A stretch of 64,000 nt of DNA, taken from the NCBI GenBank assembly GCA_948144175.1, contig CANXME010002494.1, forward strand, positions 124,001 to 188,000, read 5' to 3'. Positions 19,780 through 30,009 of this stretch are shown here, one piece after another. The first letter of the stretch is position 1; the number at the start of each line of letters is the position of its first letter. Source of the DNA: Closterium sp. NIES-65 (Eukaryota > Streptophyta > Zygnematophyceae > Desmidiales > Closteriaceae). The position numbers and the translations under genes are program-made. The notes beneath the pieces were generated by a model. The model did no database searches. It worked only from the letters and a program-made list of their open reading frames with translations, and was not told the origin of the DNA.

Positions 19780-20745
19780 TCTGTTTCTCTTCTCGCGTGC
19801 GCCCCCCCTCTCATTCCCCTCATTACTTGCGCCTTCTCTCTCATTCCGCTCTCTTTCTCTTCTCCCGTGCTCCTTCTCCTTCATTCCCCTTTGTTCCTCT
19901 CATCCCTTGTGCCTTCTCTATCATTCCCCTCAGTTTCTCTTCTTGCATGCGCCTTCCCTCTCAATCCCCTGTGTTTCTCTCATTCCGTTCACCTTCTCTC
20001 TCATTCCCCTCTTTTTCTCTTCTCTTGTGCTCCTTCTCCTTCATTCCCCTCTGCTCCTCTCCTCCCTTGCGCCTTCTCTCTCATTCCCCTCTGTTCCTCT
20101 TCTCGCGTGCGCCTTCCCTCTCATTCCCCTCTGTTTCTCTCATTTCGTGCGCCTTCTCTCGAATTCCCCTCTCTTTCTCTTCTCCTGTGCTCCTTCTACT
20201 TCATTCCCCTTTGCTCCTCTCTTCCCTTGCGCCTTCTCTATCATTCTACTCGGTCTCTCTTCTTGCGTGCGCCTTCCCTCTCAATCCCCTCTGTTTCTCT
20301 CATTCCATGCGCCTTCTCTCTCATTCCCCTCACTTTTCTCTTCTCCCGTGCTCCTTCTCCTTCATTCCCCCCTGCTCCTCTCCTCCCTTGCGCCTTCTCT
20401 CTCATTCCATGCGCCTTCTCTCTCATTCCCCTCACTTTTCTCTTCTCCCGTGCTCCTTCTCCTTCATTCCCCCCTACTCCTCTCCTCCCTTGCGCCTTCT
20501 CTCTCATTCCCCTCAGTTTCTCTTCTTGAATGCGCCTTCCCTCTCATTCCCTTGTTTCTCTCATTCCGTGCGCATTCTCTCCCATTCTCCTCTCTTTCTC
20601 TTCTCCCGTGCTCCTTCTCCTTAATTCCACTCTGCTCCTCTCCTCCCTTGCGCCTTCTCTCTCATTCCCCTCTATTTCTCTTCTTCGGTGCACCTTCTTC
20701 CTCAATCCCCTCTGTTTCTCTCATCCCTTGCGCCCTCTCTCTCTC
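19780..20745. repeat. Pyrimidine-rich tandem repeat array, about 1 kb
   Basis: The array alternates related 45 to 50-base units such as GCGCCTTCTCTCTCATTCCC and GTGCTCCTTCTCCTTCATTC. The plus strand is almost purine-free, which leaves all three plus frames open for 270 to 369 codons. These are not genes. Confidence 0.85.
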
Positions 20746-21150
20746 CCGTACGTTCGTCCGCTCGGTGCTCAGCCTGCTCCTCCCATCTACTACCCGTATT
20801 TTACATCACAAAAACCCTATGCCAAGTTTGGACGAATTTTGATTGGGGTTGTCTTCGTTTCAAAAAATCCGGACCCAAATTCGACCGACGGTTGGAATCA
20901 TTTGATAGGAGCTCCGACACACATCTCGCGACAAGGTTTGGCTCGGGTCAAGTTTCAAATTGGCACGCGAGCTTTTCCGGATGACGTTCGGGCGCAATCC
21001 GTTTTGGTGCAATTTCGGTACCAGATTTTTTAAAACTGGATTTTGGTTTTGTTTTATTTTGGGTATTGAGGATTTCAGAATTACATTCAATTTTCCGGGT
21101 TACAACAACCATTATTCAGCATTCTAACAACCAGCAGTTTTAGCACCAGG
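20746..21150. other. Non-coding stretch between satellite and unknown gene
   Basis: Moderately AT-rich unique-looking sequence with no open frame of interest. The right part is the expected 3' flank of the minus-strand gene that ends at 21151. Confidence 0.5.
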
Positions 21151-22349
21151 TCAAATAGCCCACGCAATGCTGGGCCCTGCAATCGCCCGGTGGGCAAGAA
21201 TGACATCTCCAACGTCGCCATCGTCGATGAGGAACTTGTTCGGGAAGACGAACGCACGCTGAGCCGGATCGTGTGGGATCCGCCACTCCACGACGGCAAA
21301 TTGTATCATCTGTTTGACCTTGTCACACCACTCGAAGTAGTCCGGCCTGTTTTGTTCCGGCTGGGCCGGAATTTGCTTGCGACGCTTATCCTGCAGAAGG
21401 GGCCACTCGATCTGCAATGTGGTGTAGGGTTGGGTGGATGGAGTATGGGGGGGGGGGGGGGGGGGGGTACGGGTATATGGGCCAACTGAAAGCGGTGAAG
21501 ACGACACACCCTACGTAACTGCAAACGCCTAAGCGACCAGGGATTTAGATGAAGTATAGGCAAGGGGTTTAGGGGATGAGGCATGGGTGTACAGACACAT
21601 ATCTACATCCTTACCGAAAACAGGCCCCATGCCACCATGCGGCTCTTGAACTTGGTGAACACAACCCCGCCCCTGTTGAAGGAGAGCTTGTACGCATAAG
21701 CAAACAAGGGGTTGCTGAAGGGCGTTCCGGTGGCCTTGTCAAAGTGCCAGTTGAGGGCCCACTGTTCTGCATTTTGGGAGGGAGTGTACGGGTGGGGGTG
21801 CAGAGAAATCAAGTGGCTGGGTGAGAGTCAGGGTGAGGAACACCGCATGGTTATTTGTAGCTACCATCTGGCATATGGGCAGGGGGATATGGTGTGTTCG
21901 AGTCACACATACCATCTCTGTACTCGGCCAGGAGATCCTCGTGGTTGAACCACTTCTTTGGGTGTAGCTCAGTGGGCAGGGTATCCACGAGATGGGTGTA
22001 ATCGGAGAGGCCCATGCCGGCGTACGTTGCTGGCCTGAGGGTGCTGTTAATTGTTGACCTAGTTGACGACATCTGGTGGTTGAAGACACCCATGGTTGAC
22101 TTGTCGTTGTGCAACCACAGCAGCTTCAGTGACTCGAGCCCTTCGGCAGACAACTGGACAGCGAACGCCTCGAACACTTCCTCTGTTGGCAGGGTAGCAC
22201 TAGATTTTCTCCGGGGGGTTCAAAAATAGGAGCTGAGAGCACACTAAGTAGGCTTTGTTCTGCACAGGGGTGTGGGGTATACAACACGACATGGGGAGAG
22301 AGAAACCATGAGTTATGACTGTGGCCGCGTGACCACAGGATGGACTGTG

Positions 22350-23850
22350 TGAACTTTCCACGTCACACCCTCCTGCATCCGCCACGTCTACCAACAACCA
22401 GCCCCCCGTACCACGTCACACCCTCCCACCCCATGCCACATCACCCCCCACCCACCTGACACACGTTGCCTTGTCACGCGCCGCTCCCGTGTACCATTCC
22501 AAACCGCCATGTCTGCCCCAACCCTCACATTCCGCCACGTCACACCCTTTTGCATCCGCCAACAACCCGCCCTACTTGCCACGTCACACCCCCACCAAGA
22601 GCCACGTCACCCCCCACCCACCTGAAACGCCTCTTTGCGTCATGCAACGCACACATGTACCCTTTTAAACAGCCACGTCATCCCCAACACTCACCTTCCG
22701 CCACGTCACACCCACCTGCATCCGCCACGTCATCCCCAACCCTCACCTTCCGCCACGTCACACCCTCCTGCATCCGCCACGTCCACCAAACAACCCCACG
22801 TGCCACGTCACACCTTCCTGCATCCGCCACGTCACACCCTCCTGCATCCGCACGTCCACCAACAACCAGCCCCACGTTCCACGTCACACCCTCCTGCATC
22901 CGCCACGTCCACCAACAACCAGCCCCCCGTGCCATGTCACACCCTCCCACCCCATGCCACGTCACCCCCCACCCACCTGACACACGTCGCCTTGTCATGC
23001 GCCGCTCCCGTGTACCATTCCAAACCGCCATGTCTGCCCCAACCCTCACATTCCGCCACGTCACACCCTTTTGCATCCGCCAACAACCCGCCCTACTTGC
23101 CATGTCACACCCCCACCAAGAGCCACGTCACCCCCCACCCACCTGAAACACCTCGCTGCGTCATGCGCCACACACGCGTACCCTTTTAAACAGCCACGTC
23201 ATCCCCAACACTCACCTTCCGCCACGTCACACCCACCTGCATCCGCCACGTCATCCCCAACCCTCACCTTCCGCCACGTCACACCCTCCTGCATCCGCCA
23301 CGTCACACCCTCCTGCATCCGCCACGTCCACCAACAACCAGCCCCCCGTGCCACGTCACACCCTCCCACCCCATGCCAAGTCACCCCCCACCTACCTGAG
23401 ACACGTTGTCTTGTCACGCGCCGCTCGTGTGTACCATTCCAAACCGCTATGTCTGCCCCAACTCTCACATTCCGCCACGTTACACCCTTTTGCATCCGCC
23501 AACAACCCGCCCTACTTGCCACATCACACCCCCCACCAAGAGCCACGTCACCCCCCACCCACCTGAAACGCCTCGCCCCCTCATGCGGCACTCCCTTGCA
23601 CCCTTTCACACCGCCACGTCATATCTCAACCCTCACTTTTTGCCACGTCACACCCACTTGCATCCGCCACGTCCACCATCAACCCGCGCCACTTGCTACG
23701 TCACACCCACCCACCCCATGCCACATCACCCCCCACCCACCTGATACGCGTCGCCTTGTCACGCGCCGCTCCCGTGTTCCCTTCGAAACCGCCACGTCAG
23801 CCCCAACCCCGCCCTGGTTGCCACGTCAACCACAACCCGCCCCATTAGGC
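22350..23850. repeat. Higher-order tandem repeat packed with CCACGTCA motifs
   Basis: The array fills most of the large intron (22183-23861) of the unknown gene. I count about 26 exact CCACGTCA (TGACGTGG on the gene strand), plus variants. A longer unit containing ACACCCTTTTGCATCCGCC and ACCTGAAACGCCTC recurs three times at spacings of roughly 420 to 520 bases (22507, 23029, 23450). Frames read through it are repeat products. Confidence 0.8.
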
Positions 23851-25141
23851 CCGCCACATACCGGGAATGGGTTTGTCTCCTGCAACACTAGCACTCGTGC
23901 CTTGTCCACGGCGCTCATCGGCAGCGAGGTACCAGCCATAGGCAGGGCCGGCATAGCTGGCAGGTACTCCACGACGCAGGCCGAGCTGTGCAAACATGGT
24001 GTACATCTCAGACCGCAGCGCCTGGAACTCCTCCCGTGTAACAAACTGCTCGTGCTCCGCACTTTCACCTAGGGCACCCATGAGCGGAGGAAAAGGGTGT
24101 GAAGAATCCCCCATCTGGCCAAGGGGATCAGCATCTTCTGCAGCACTCCCGTGTGCCCTCACACTATCACGCTGGCGGGAAAAGGGGAGCTCAGGGAAGG
24201 GATTGGTAAAAGTGCCTGCCTGATGCCCGCGCAATGGACCGGCAAGGGGGGAGACCGCCCTGCCCCGGACAGGAGAAGCGTGTAGCGACCGAAATGGGTA
24301 CGAGGGTGAGGCGAGTGGGGTTTGCGTGACGGGGGCTGGTGGAGGGGATTCGGATTCCTCTCCTCTTGGCGTGCCGGGTGCCGTCGCAGCGACTTTGCTC
24401 GGGCCGGTGTATGGCGTGTAGAACCTTGGTGCTCCTGTGGCTAGCGGTGTAGCATTCGCTCTTCCGTCAGCCTTTGTTAGCTGCATCCGTTGCACGCTTA
24501 CGGGTGGCCCAATGCCTGTAACGCGAGGGGCTGAGATGTAGAGGGAGTAGGATAAAGAAATTAGAGTCGATCGGTTTCAATACAGGGCCAGACATGCATG
24601 TATAACATCAAAGGTTTGAATCTAAATCGGGTTTAGGGTTGTACTGGTTTGAGACAAGAGGGTTTACCTTGCTTGGTAGATTCGTCGACCCTCTCCTTCC
24701 CTGCAGGGGAGAAACAATGTGAAAAAACGGTGTTATTTGGCACGGTTGACCAGATGGTTCAACAACCACGCCAGTTGTATTGGCCACAAAGCTCACCTTT
24801 CTGCTGTCCCTTCGGTTTTGGGGCAGCCTGCACCTTCTCGTTGCCACCTTTCCGCGGGGTGCTTTGGCGGACGCTGCGACGTTTACCGGTAGGTTCTTTC
24901 TTGCCGGTACCCACTGGAACCCCTTTGCCGCGGCCACCCTTTCCTCCTCCATCCCCTTTTGCTCCCTGGCTCCCTTGCTTTTTACCACCCCCTTCACTTT
25001 CGACCTTCACCTTACGCGCCTTCTGTTTGCCCGCTGCTTCGCCGCGCGCGGCGTCAACTGCCCCGCGTTTTCGGGAAGGGCGAGTCCGGCCCCCCACCTT
25101 CCCTGTACCACTCACCTATCTGCCACGCCCGCCTCGTCCCT

Positions 25142-25400
25142 TCACTGGCGCCACATCCTCCTCCTCCTCCTCCTCCTCCTCCTCCTCCTCCTCCTCCTCC
25201 TCCTCCTCCTCCTCTTCCTCCTGCTCCTCCTCCTCATCCTCCTCCTCCTCATCCTCCTCCTCCTCCTCCCCCTCCTCCTCCTCCTCCTCCTCTTCGTCCT
25301 CCCCGCCATCATTCTCATCTTTTTCATCCTCCCCAACATCCGCATCCTCTTCATCCTCCTCTTCCTCCGCATCCTCCTCCTCATCCTCCTCCTCCGCATC
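25142..25400 (-). repeat. GAG/GAA triplet tract encoding poly-glutamate
   Basis: Nearly pure (GAG)n with GAT interruptions on the minus strand encodes the acidic segment of the unknown gene. The plus strand shows a spurious serine-only frame. Confidence 0.8.
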
Positions 25401-26241
25401 ACTAGGGTGTTCATCGCCCCGTTTGTGCCTCGTCCCCGTCACTGCTTTCTTACCTCTCCTTCCGCCGGATGTTTTTCTTGCTGCGGGTCAGCCCTTCTGG
25501 CGCAATGCTTGACCGCCCGCCTTGCAACTAGCTTCCTTGGCGCCTCGCGTTGTCCCAACTTCCGCGCCTCCGGCGTCGTCAGCACTACCTGTCGTCTGCC
25601 GCCTCTTCGCCCGCGTGGTGAGGTCCCCGGGCACGGCGGTGTCATAATCGTCCTCCCCATCGCTCCTCCTCTGCCTACGCCTCCCCCGTCCACCAGAAGG
25701 AGGAGAACCACCGACCTGCCCCTCCGACTCGTGCTCCCCCACCTTGTCCATATCCAACACAGCTGCAGAAACTTCGACCACGGTCGGCTGGAGCAGCGTC
25801 AGATGGTGTTGCGATGCCGCCGCCTCGGACTCCTTGGTTGTGGCATGCTCGGCGCGGGGATCGCCTCCGTGGTTTCCCCCTGTCGCCGATCCCTCTATCT
25901 CCGCTGACGGGACTGCAAGACTCGCGCTCCCTCACCCCGGATCTTTGTTGCCGCCAGTGGTGCCCTCGTTACTCGGACCGGGCTCGGTTCCAGTAGAGGC
26001 AACATCTGCTTCTTTGCGCACTGTAGAAACACGCCTGCCCGGCGTTGGTTTAGGCCCCTTGTCTTCCGCTTTCTTGCCGGACTCCTCTTGACCGCGCTCG
26101 ACCTTTTTTGGCGCCGCTTTTTTCTGCCCAATGCCACGCGCGACGGACGCATTAGTTTTTTTTAGCGCCGCCACCGCTCTCCCTATCTATTTGTTGAGAC
26201 GTCCTCCTTGTCGCGCGGCGGCTGGCCTGTTCCTCCACCAT

Positions 26242-28055
26242 TGCCTGGTTACGTGTTGCACAAGTCATGGATGTTGTAGGAAAGCAGATTAACACATAGC
26301 GCGGAAGGGTTGTGCCGGTTTCGAAGGGGTACTGCAACGGAATCCCACGATGGGATTATCGACGGTCGATCACTGTTATCTGTATCCAAAAACCGCCGCT
26401 TCATCTAAAACTGAACTAGTAGCCACTAAGCAGAGAGCTATGGCCGCGACGGAGAGGCGTGTGTCAAACAGCGAGCAGCATCAAAGTGTTGGACCAGGGA
26501 GTGACGGAAGCAGGTGGGTGGGGCACGAGGGTGGTTGGGGTGGGTTGCGAGACTAGAGAGATTACTGTAACCCTATCAGGCTATATCGGACGGTGTACGT
26601 GTAGCCACCCTAGCATAAACCCACCTACCGCTCGATCTCAGCCGTTCATTGCATGAAGTACCTCTTGGCTGGTGATTGTGTTGCGGGGGGAATCGTTTGA
26701 GATGCGTCGGCCAATCACGGTTGCCAACGCATCAATCACTACAAAGGGTACAACGGTTGCGAAACCAAAAGTGCGAAATTAGTAAAATCCCTGCAAAGTA
26801 CAGTGTTGTCGTGAACGCACAGTGTTGCACATAGCAGCTAAATCAAATTCAAACATACAACAATAGATTTCATCAAACACTTAGTTGCAAATGGTTTAGT
26901 ATGGGGTTGGGGTAAGTTAATCGGTGATTCTCGCGTCACACAGATGTACTGCGCACTTTTTGGCTTTGCCACATCGGTCTATCCATAGCGGACGACATCC
27001 TAACATGATGATCAATAGTAACAAACGAGAATCATTTGTGGTATGGTGATGGATTATCATCTATTCTTGCACGGACATTCAACAAGGTGCTTAGAAGGAG
27101 TGGTATGAAGCACAGGCCCTACGCACAAGCGGTGATGCGTTATCGACAGCCATGTTTAGACTGTGCGACGATGCAGCGTTCAGGCCTGCGGGTTGCGCGA
27201 CATGGTGAATCCGTTAGCGTATGGTGATGGATCGTCATCCATTCTTGCACGGACATTGAAACCATTGTGTTATTGTACAACATTGTCATCCATTCTTGCA
27301 TATTCATTCAGCACGGTGCGTAGAGGTACACTAAACCTCGAGAGAACACACACTCTAGGTGTTCGGTCCACGCAACAATCATACGTTAGGGCATGGAGTT
27401 TTTGGGTACTTCCCGTATCGTGCTCAAGTACGGGTTGTTCAAGAGCAGGCCTAAGGATATGACTGTTTACTAGTTATCACTGACTATTGTGTCTTGTTAA
27501 AATGTAACTGTACATTTAAATTTCCTGGTTTGTTTGAATCCTCTTGAACTCACCTACGTGATTGCACTTTCCCCCCTATATCGATTCGCGACACAACCAC
27601 AGATCCAAACGGATCTCTTCCCGCTCTTCCTCATCCCCCTCGACTCTCACGCAAGACAAGTTCTCGAATCAATAGGCACGTCCTTCTCACCGTGCTCGCG
27701 ACGCACACACACGACCGACCGTCTTAAGACCCACTATATTCTCCTCTGCTCACGTCGTGGTCGCTCTTGACGGGGGCGACACGCCTTGTAGGGAAGACGG
27801 CCCGTGCTGTGGGGGGTCTGTATCGTGCCTTGTCACGACCACGCGGCTCGACATCGTTAGCCTGTCATAAACATTAGCGCCAACGTCAAGGGCCGGTCGT
27901 GCAGTGATACAAGCCGCCGATCACAATGCGCGCTTTGGCGATGATCGTGTTGCTGTCACAGCCTTCTTCAAGGGTGTACTTAATGCCTTCACAAGTATCA
28001 TCACAGCTAGTAGCTTCATAGGCCATTTCTCGACTCTACAACGGATCCGTAACAC
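26242..28055. other. Non-coding interval with short repeats
   Basis: No frame resembles a protein. TGGTGATGGAT followed by CATTCTTGCACGGACATT recurs around 27040, 27218 and, in part, 27285. The part next to 26241 would be the promoter region of the minus-strand gene, but I see no clear TATA element. Confidence 0.45.
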
Positions 28056-29803
28056 ATGGGCTCTTTGCCAGGCGTAGTATGCGAGTTCTGCAACAGATGG
28101 TTCCCCAACGCCCAGGTTTATGGCGGCTATAAGTCACAGCGGACCCCTTGTCAAGGGCTTTCCACCGTGGCAAGGCCCTCCTTGTCTGCACCGTTCGCCG
28201 GTCTACACGCTCTGCTGTTTGTACACGACATTCTGTCAGACGCTCCTGCTGCACCCGCTTCCCCTACTGCGTCTAACTCGTCCAACACCGACGGTGTGAA
28301 TGGTCCTCCTCGCGTCCCCGAAGCTGACGGGGACGCGAGGGGGCTGTGAACGTGGGGGCTCCTGAAAGTGAGCATCAACCGCCTCCCGGAACACATGCCT
28401 CTGACACGAGTGAGCATCCGGAGAGCCCTGAAGAGAGTCACGCCGCACCGCCGACATGCATCTCTGGGCAGAGCAATGCCACGCCCCTCAATCCGCTTGC
28501 GTTGAAGGTGCTGCGTGCGGCGCGTAAATGGCGGAATGGGAATGGTGGAGATCGACATCAATGGCCTGCTTCAGCTCGTGGTGGAGCCCGGCCTTGCGCC
28601 TCTTGTGATCTCAGAGATCCGGAATAGCAAGGATCTGGAGCGGTTCGAGATGGAGCGCTTGGTCGAGCTCAATCGCGGATGGTCAGTGGCGACCTTTGAG
28701 ATTGACGGTCATCCGCCACAGCGCCTTCTCTTCCAGAACTTTGCGCAGGTAAGTTGAATCTGGATCCGTGCCTGTGAAATGCAGATTCCGCATCCATTTG
28801 GTGCTTGTTGAACGTTGCCTCTATTAGGCTTGTGTGAGATCTGACCCACCTTCAACGCCACTAACTAGGGTTTGGTTCTCTCCTGCTCTTGCCACTATAC
28901 GCCAGGCGTTTGCCAAACTGTTTGGGCATACCAACAACGCGCCCGGCTTCAAGCTCAAGGCTCGTGTCGATGAGGACCCTGATACAGGCGAGCGTCGCTA
29001 TACGACGCCAGAAACTGGTACGTGGTGGAACAATGCTCAGGTATGGAAATACCCCATTGCCACCCAAAACCAGAAGAGTGCGCATGCCTCCGTTGATGCG
29101 CTGATGTGTAGGGAGCATCTTCAGTGTGTCATGTTTGTGGGGAGTTCTTTGAAGCATGCTTAGTCCACCTGGCGACAAGTTACCTTGTTGGTGTTTGACC
29201 TTGTGCCTTTTCCCTCTTTGTCGTGCTTTGCAGGAACACTTTGGATGGTCCGAAGTCGTGGGGGGTATCATCCTATACTCGGATGTGACGCACATGAGCA
29301 ACAACGGCCGGAAGAAGGCGTGGCCACTAATGATGACGCTTGCAAACATCTCCCAGGCCAAGCGATGGGGGAAAGCCGGGCACACGCTACTTGCTCTCCT
29401 TCCTATCCCCCCTTCTGCAATGTCTGCCGTGGAGAAGGTGATGCTCTTCCAGCGATGCGTCATCACCGTGCTGCAGCCGCTTCTCGATGGCATGGAAAGG
29501 TCCGTACTCTATTTCCATCTTGCTATGTCGTCACCCAATCAACGTCATAGTATGCGCAGCGTTTCTGTATGTAACAGTCCCCCTTGTCCCTCTTCGCCGA
29601 TGCACAAAGACGAAATCCCTGTTCCTGTTGCCACAATACCTGTTCCTTGCAGCGGGTTCCGTCTCAGGGACCCTTTCGGTGATTGGCAAACTGTGCGGCC
29701 CCTGCTGTACGCCTGGGTGTGCGACTACCCTGAGAGCGGCAAGATCAGTTGCACACTCTCGCATGGATCGCGGATGCCGTGCAGCATCTGCTATGCTGCA
29801 AAT
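28056..29803 (+). pseudogene. Plavaka-type DNA transposase, copy 2 (multi-exon, C-terminus missing)
   Basis: An N-terminal cysteine pair (CEFCNRWFPNAQ, 28083-28118) is followed by exons ending at 28748, then 28906-29040, 29234-29499 and 29653-29803. Donors GTAAGT, GTATGG, GTCCGT and GTGAGC and acceptors GCCAG, TTGCAG and TTGCAG keep the frame through all joins. Encoded blocks are VEIDINGLLQLVVEPGL, TGTWWNNAQ, YSDVTHMSNNGRKKAWP with LALLPIPP, and WVCDYPESGKISC with MPCSICYAAN. These parallel copy 1 (ASDETH, GNI, VSDYL, CSIC) but the two are clearly diverged. A frame slip near 28540 separates the N-terminal part. After 29803 the expected NPYLA-type region is replaced by copia sequence. The family call is from motif order. 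Confidence 0.65.
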
Positions 29804-30009
29804 GTGAGCAAACATGCGATTTGCGTGCCTTCAGAACCATCGCCATCCGAATGTCACATGACGGACCTCATAATCTCACCTCCCTTACCTGTTCATCCCA
29901 TCCCACCCTCTGTGCTACACCAAGAGCATCTGGTTGCTGTAAAGGGACGGAACACGCCGCGCACACCTGAACAGCAGCAATGGACCGTGAATGAGGCGGC
30001 AGGGTTGAC
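29804..30009. other. Junction between Plavaka copy 2 and copia D
   Basis: It starts as a probable intron of the transposase (GTGAGC). By about 29940 a frame resembling the segment before copia integrase appears (AVKGRNTPRTPEQQQW). I find no LTR or target duplication here, so copia D is 5'-truncated. Confidence 0.4.

Larger units (their letters stand above)
21151..26241 (-). pseudogene. Multi-exon gene of unknown family, apparently disabled
   Basis: I infer six exons from splice sites and phase: 26241-24797, 24700-24668, 24515-23862, 22182-21913, 21766-21615 and 21411-21151. Every junction is GT-AG (GTGAGC, GTAAAC, GTATGT, GTATGT, GTAAGG donors) and codon phase is conserved at each join, which is strong evidence for a real gene. 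The N-terminal exon encodes a lysine-rich segment, a long glutamate tract (25142-25400) and a basic KGGRGKGVPVGTGKKEPTGK region. Exon 3 is Pro and Ser-rich with EEFQALRSEMYTMFAQLG. The last three exons carry FEAFAVQLSAEGLESLKLLW, NRGGVVFTKFKSRMVAWG and PDYFEWCDKVKQMIQFAV. Damage lies in exon 1: an extra base in T8 (26156-26163) and stops at 25932, 25488 and 25116. I recognise no domain. It could be a host gene relic or a transposon-encoded accessory gene. Confidence 0.6.

Noticed and set aside
19711..20842. Three overlapping long plus-strand frames (272 to 369 codons)
   Set aside because: They cover a purine-poor tandem repeat that cannot form stops; the peptides are serine, leucine and proline repeats in all three frames.
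22350..23850. CRISPR-like array
   Set aside because: Repeats are not regular direct repeats with unique spacers, the motif is only eight bases, and the context is eukaryotic.
22466..24072. Plus-strand frames rich in Thr, His and Pro, and matching minus-strand frames
   Set aside because: They read through the CCACGTCA repeat array inside an intron; the peptide repeats mirror the DNA repeat.
24649..25907. Two long plus-strand frames with poly-serine or poly-leucine
   Set aside because: They are antisense to the glutamate-rich exon of the minus-strand gene, which has consistent splicing.
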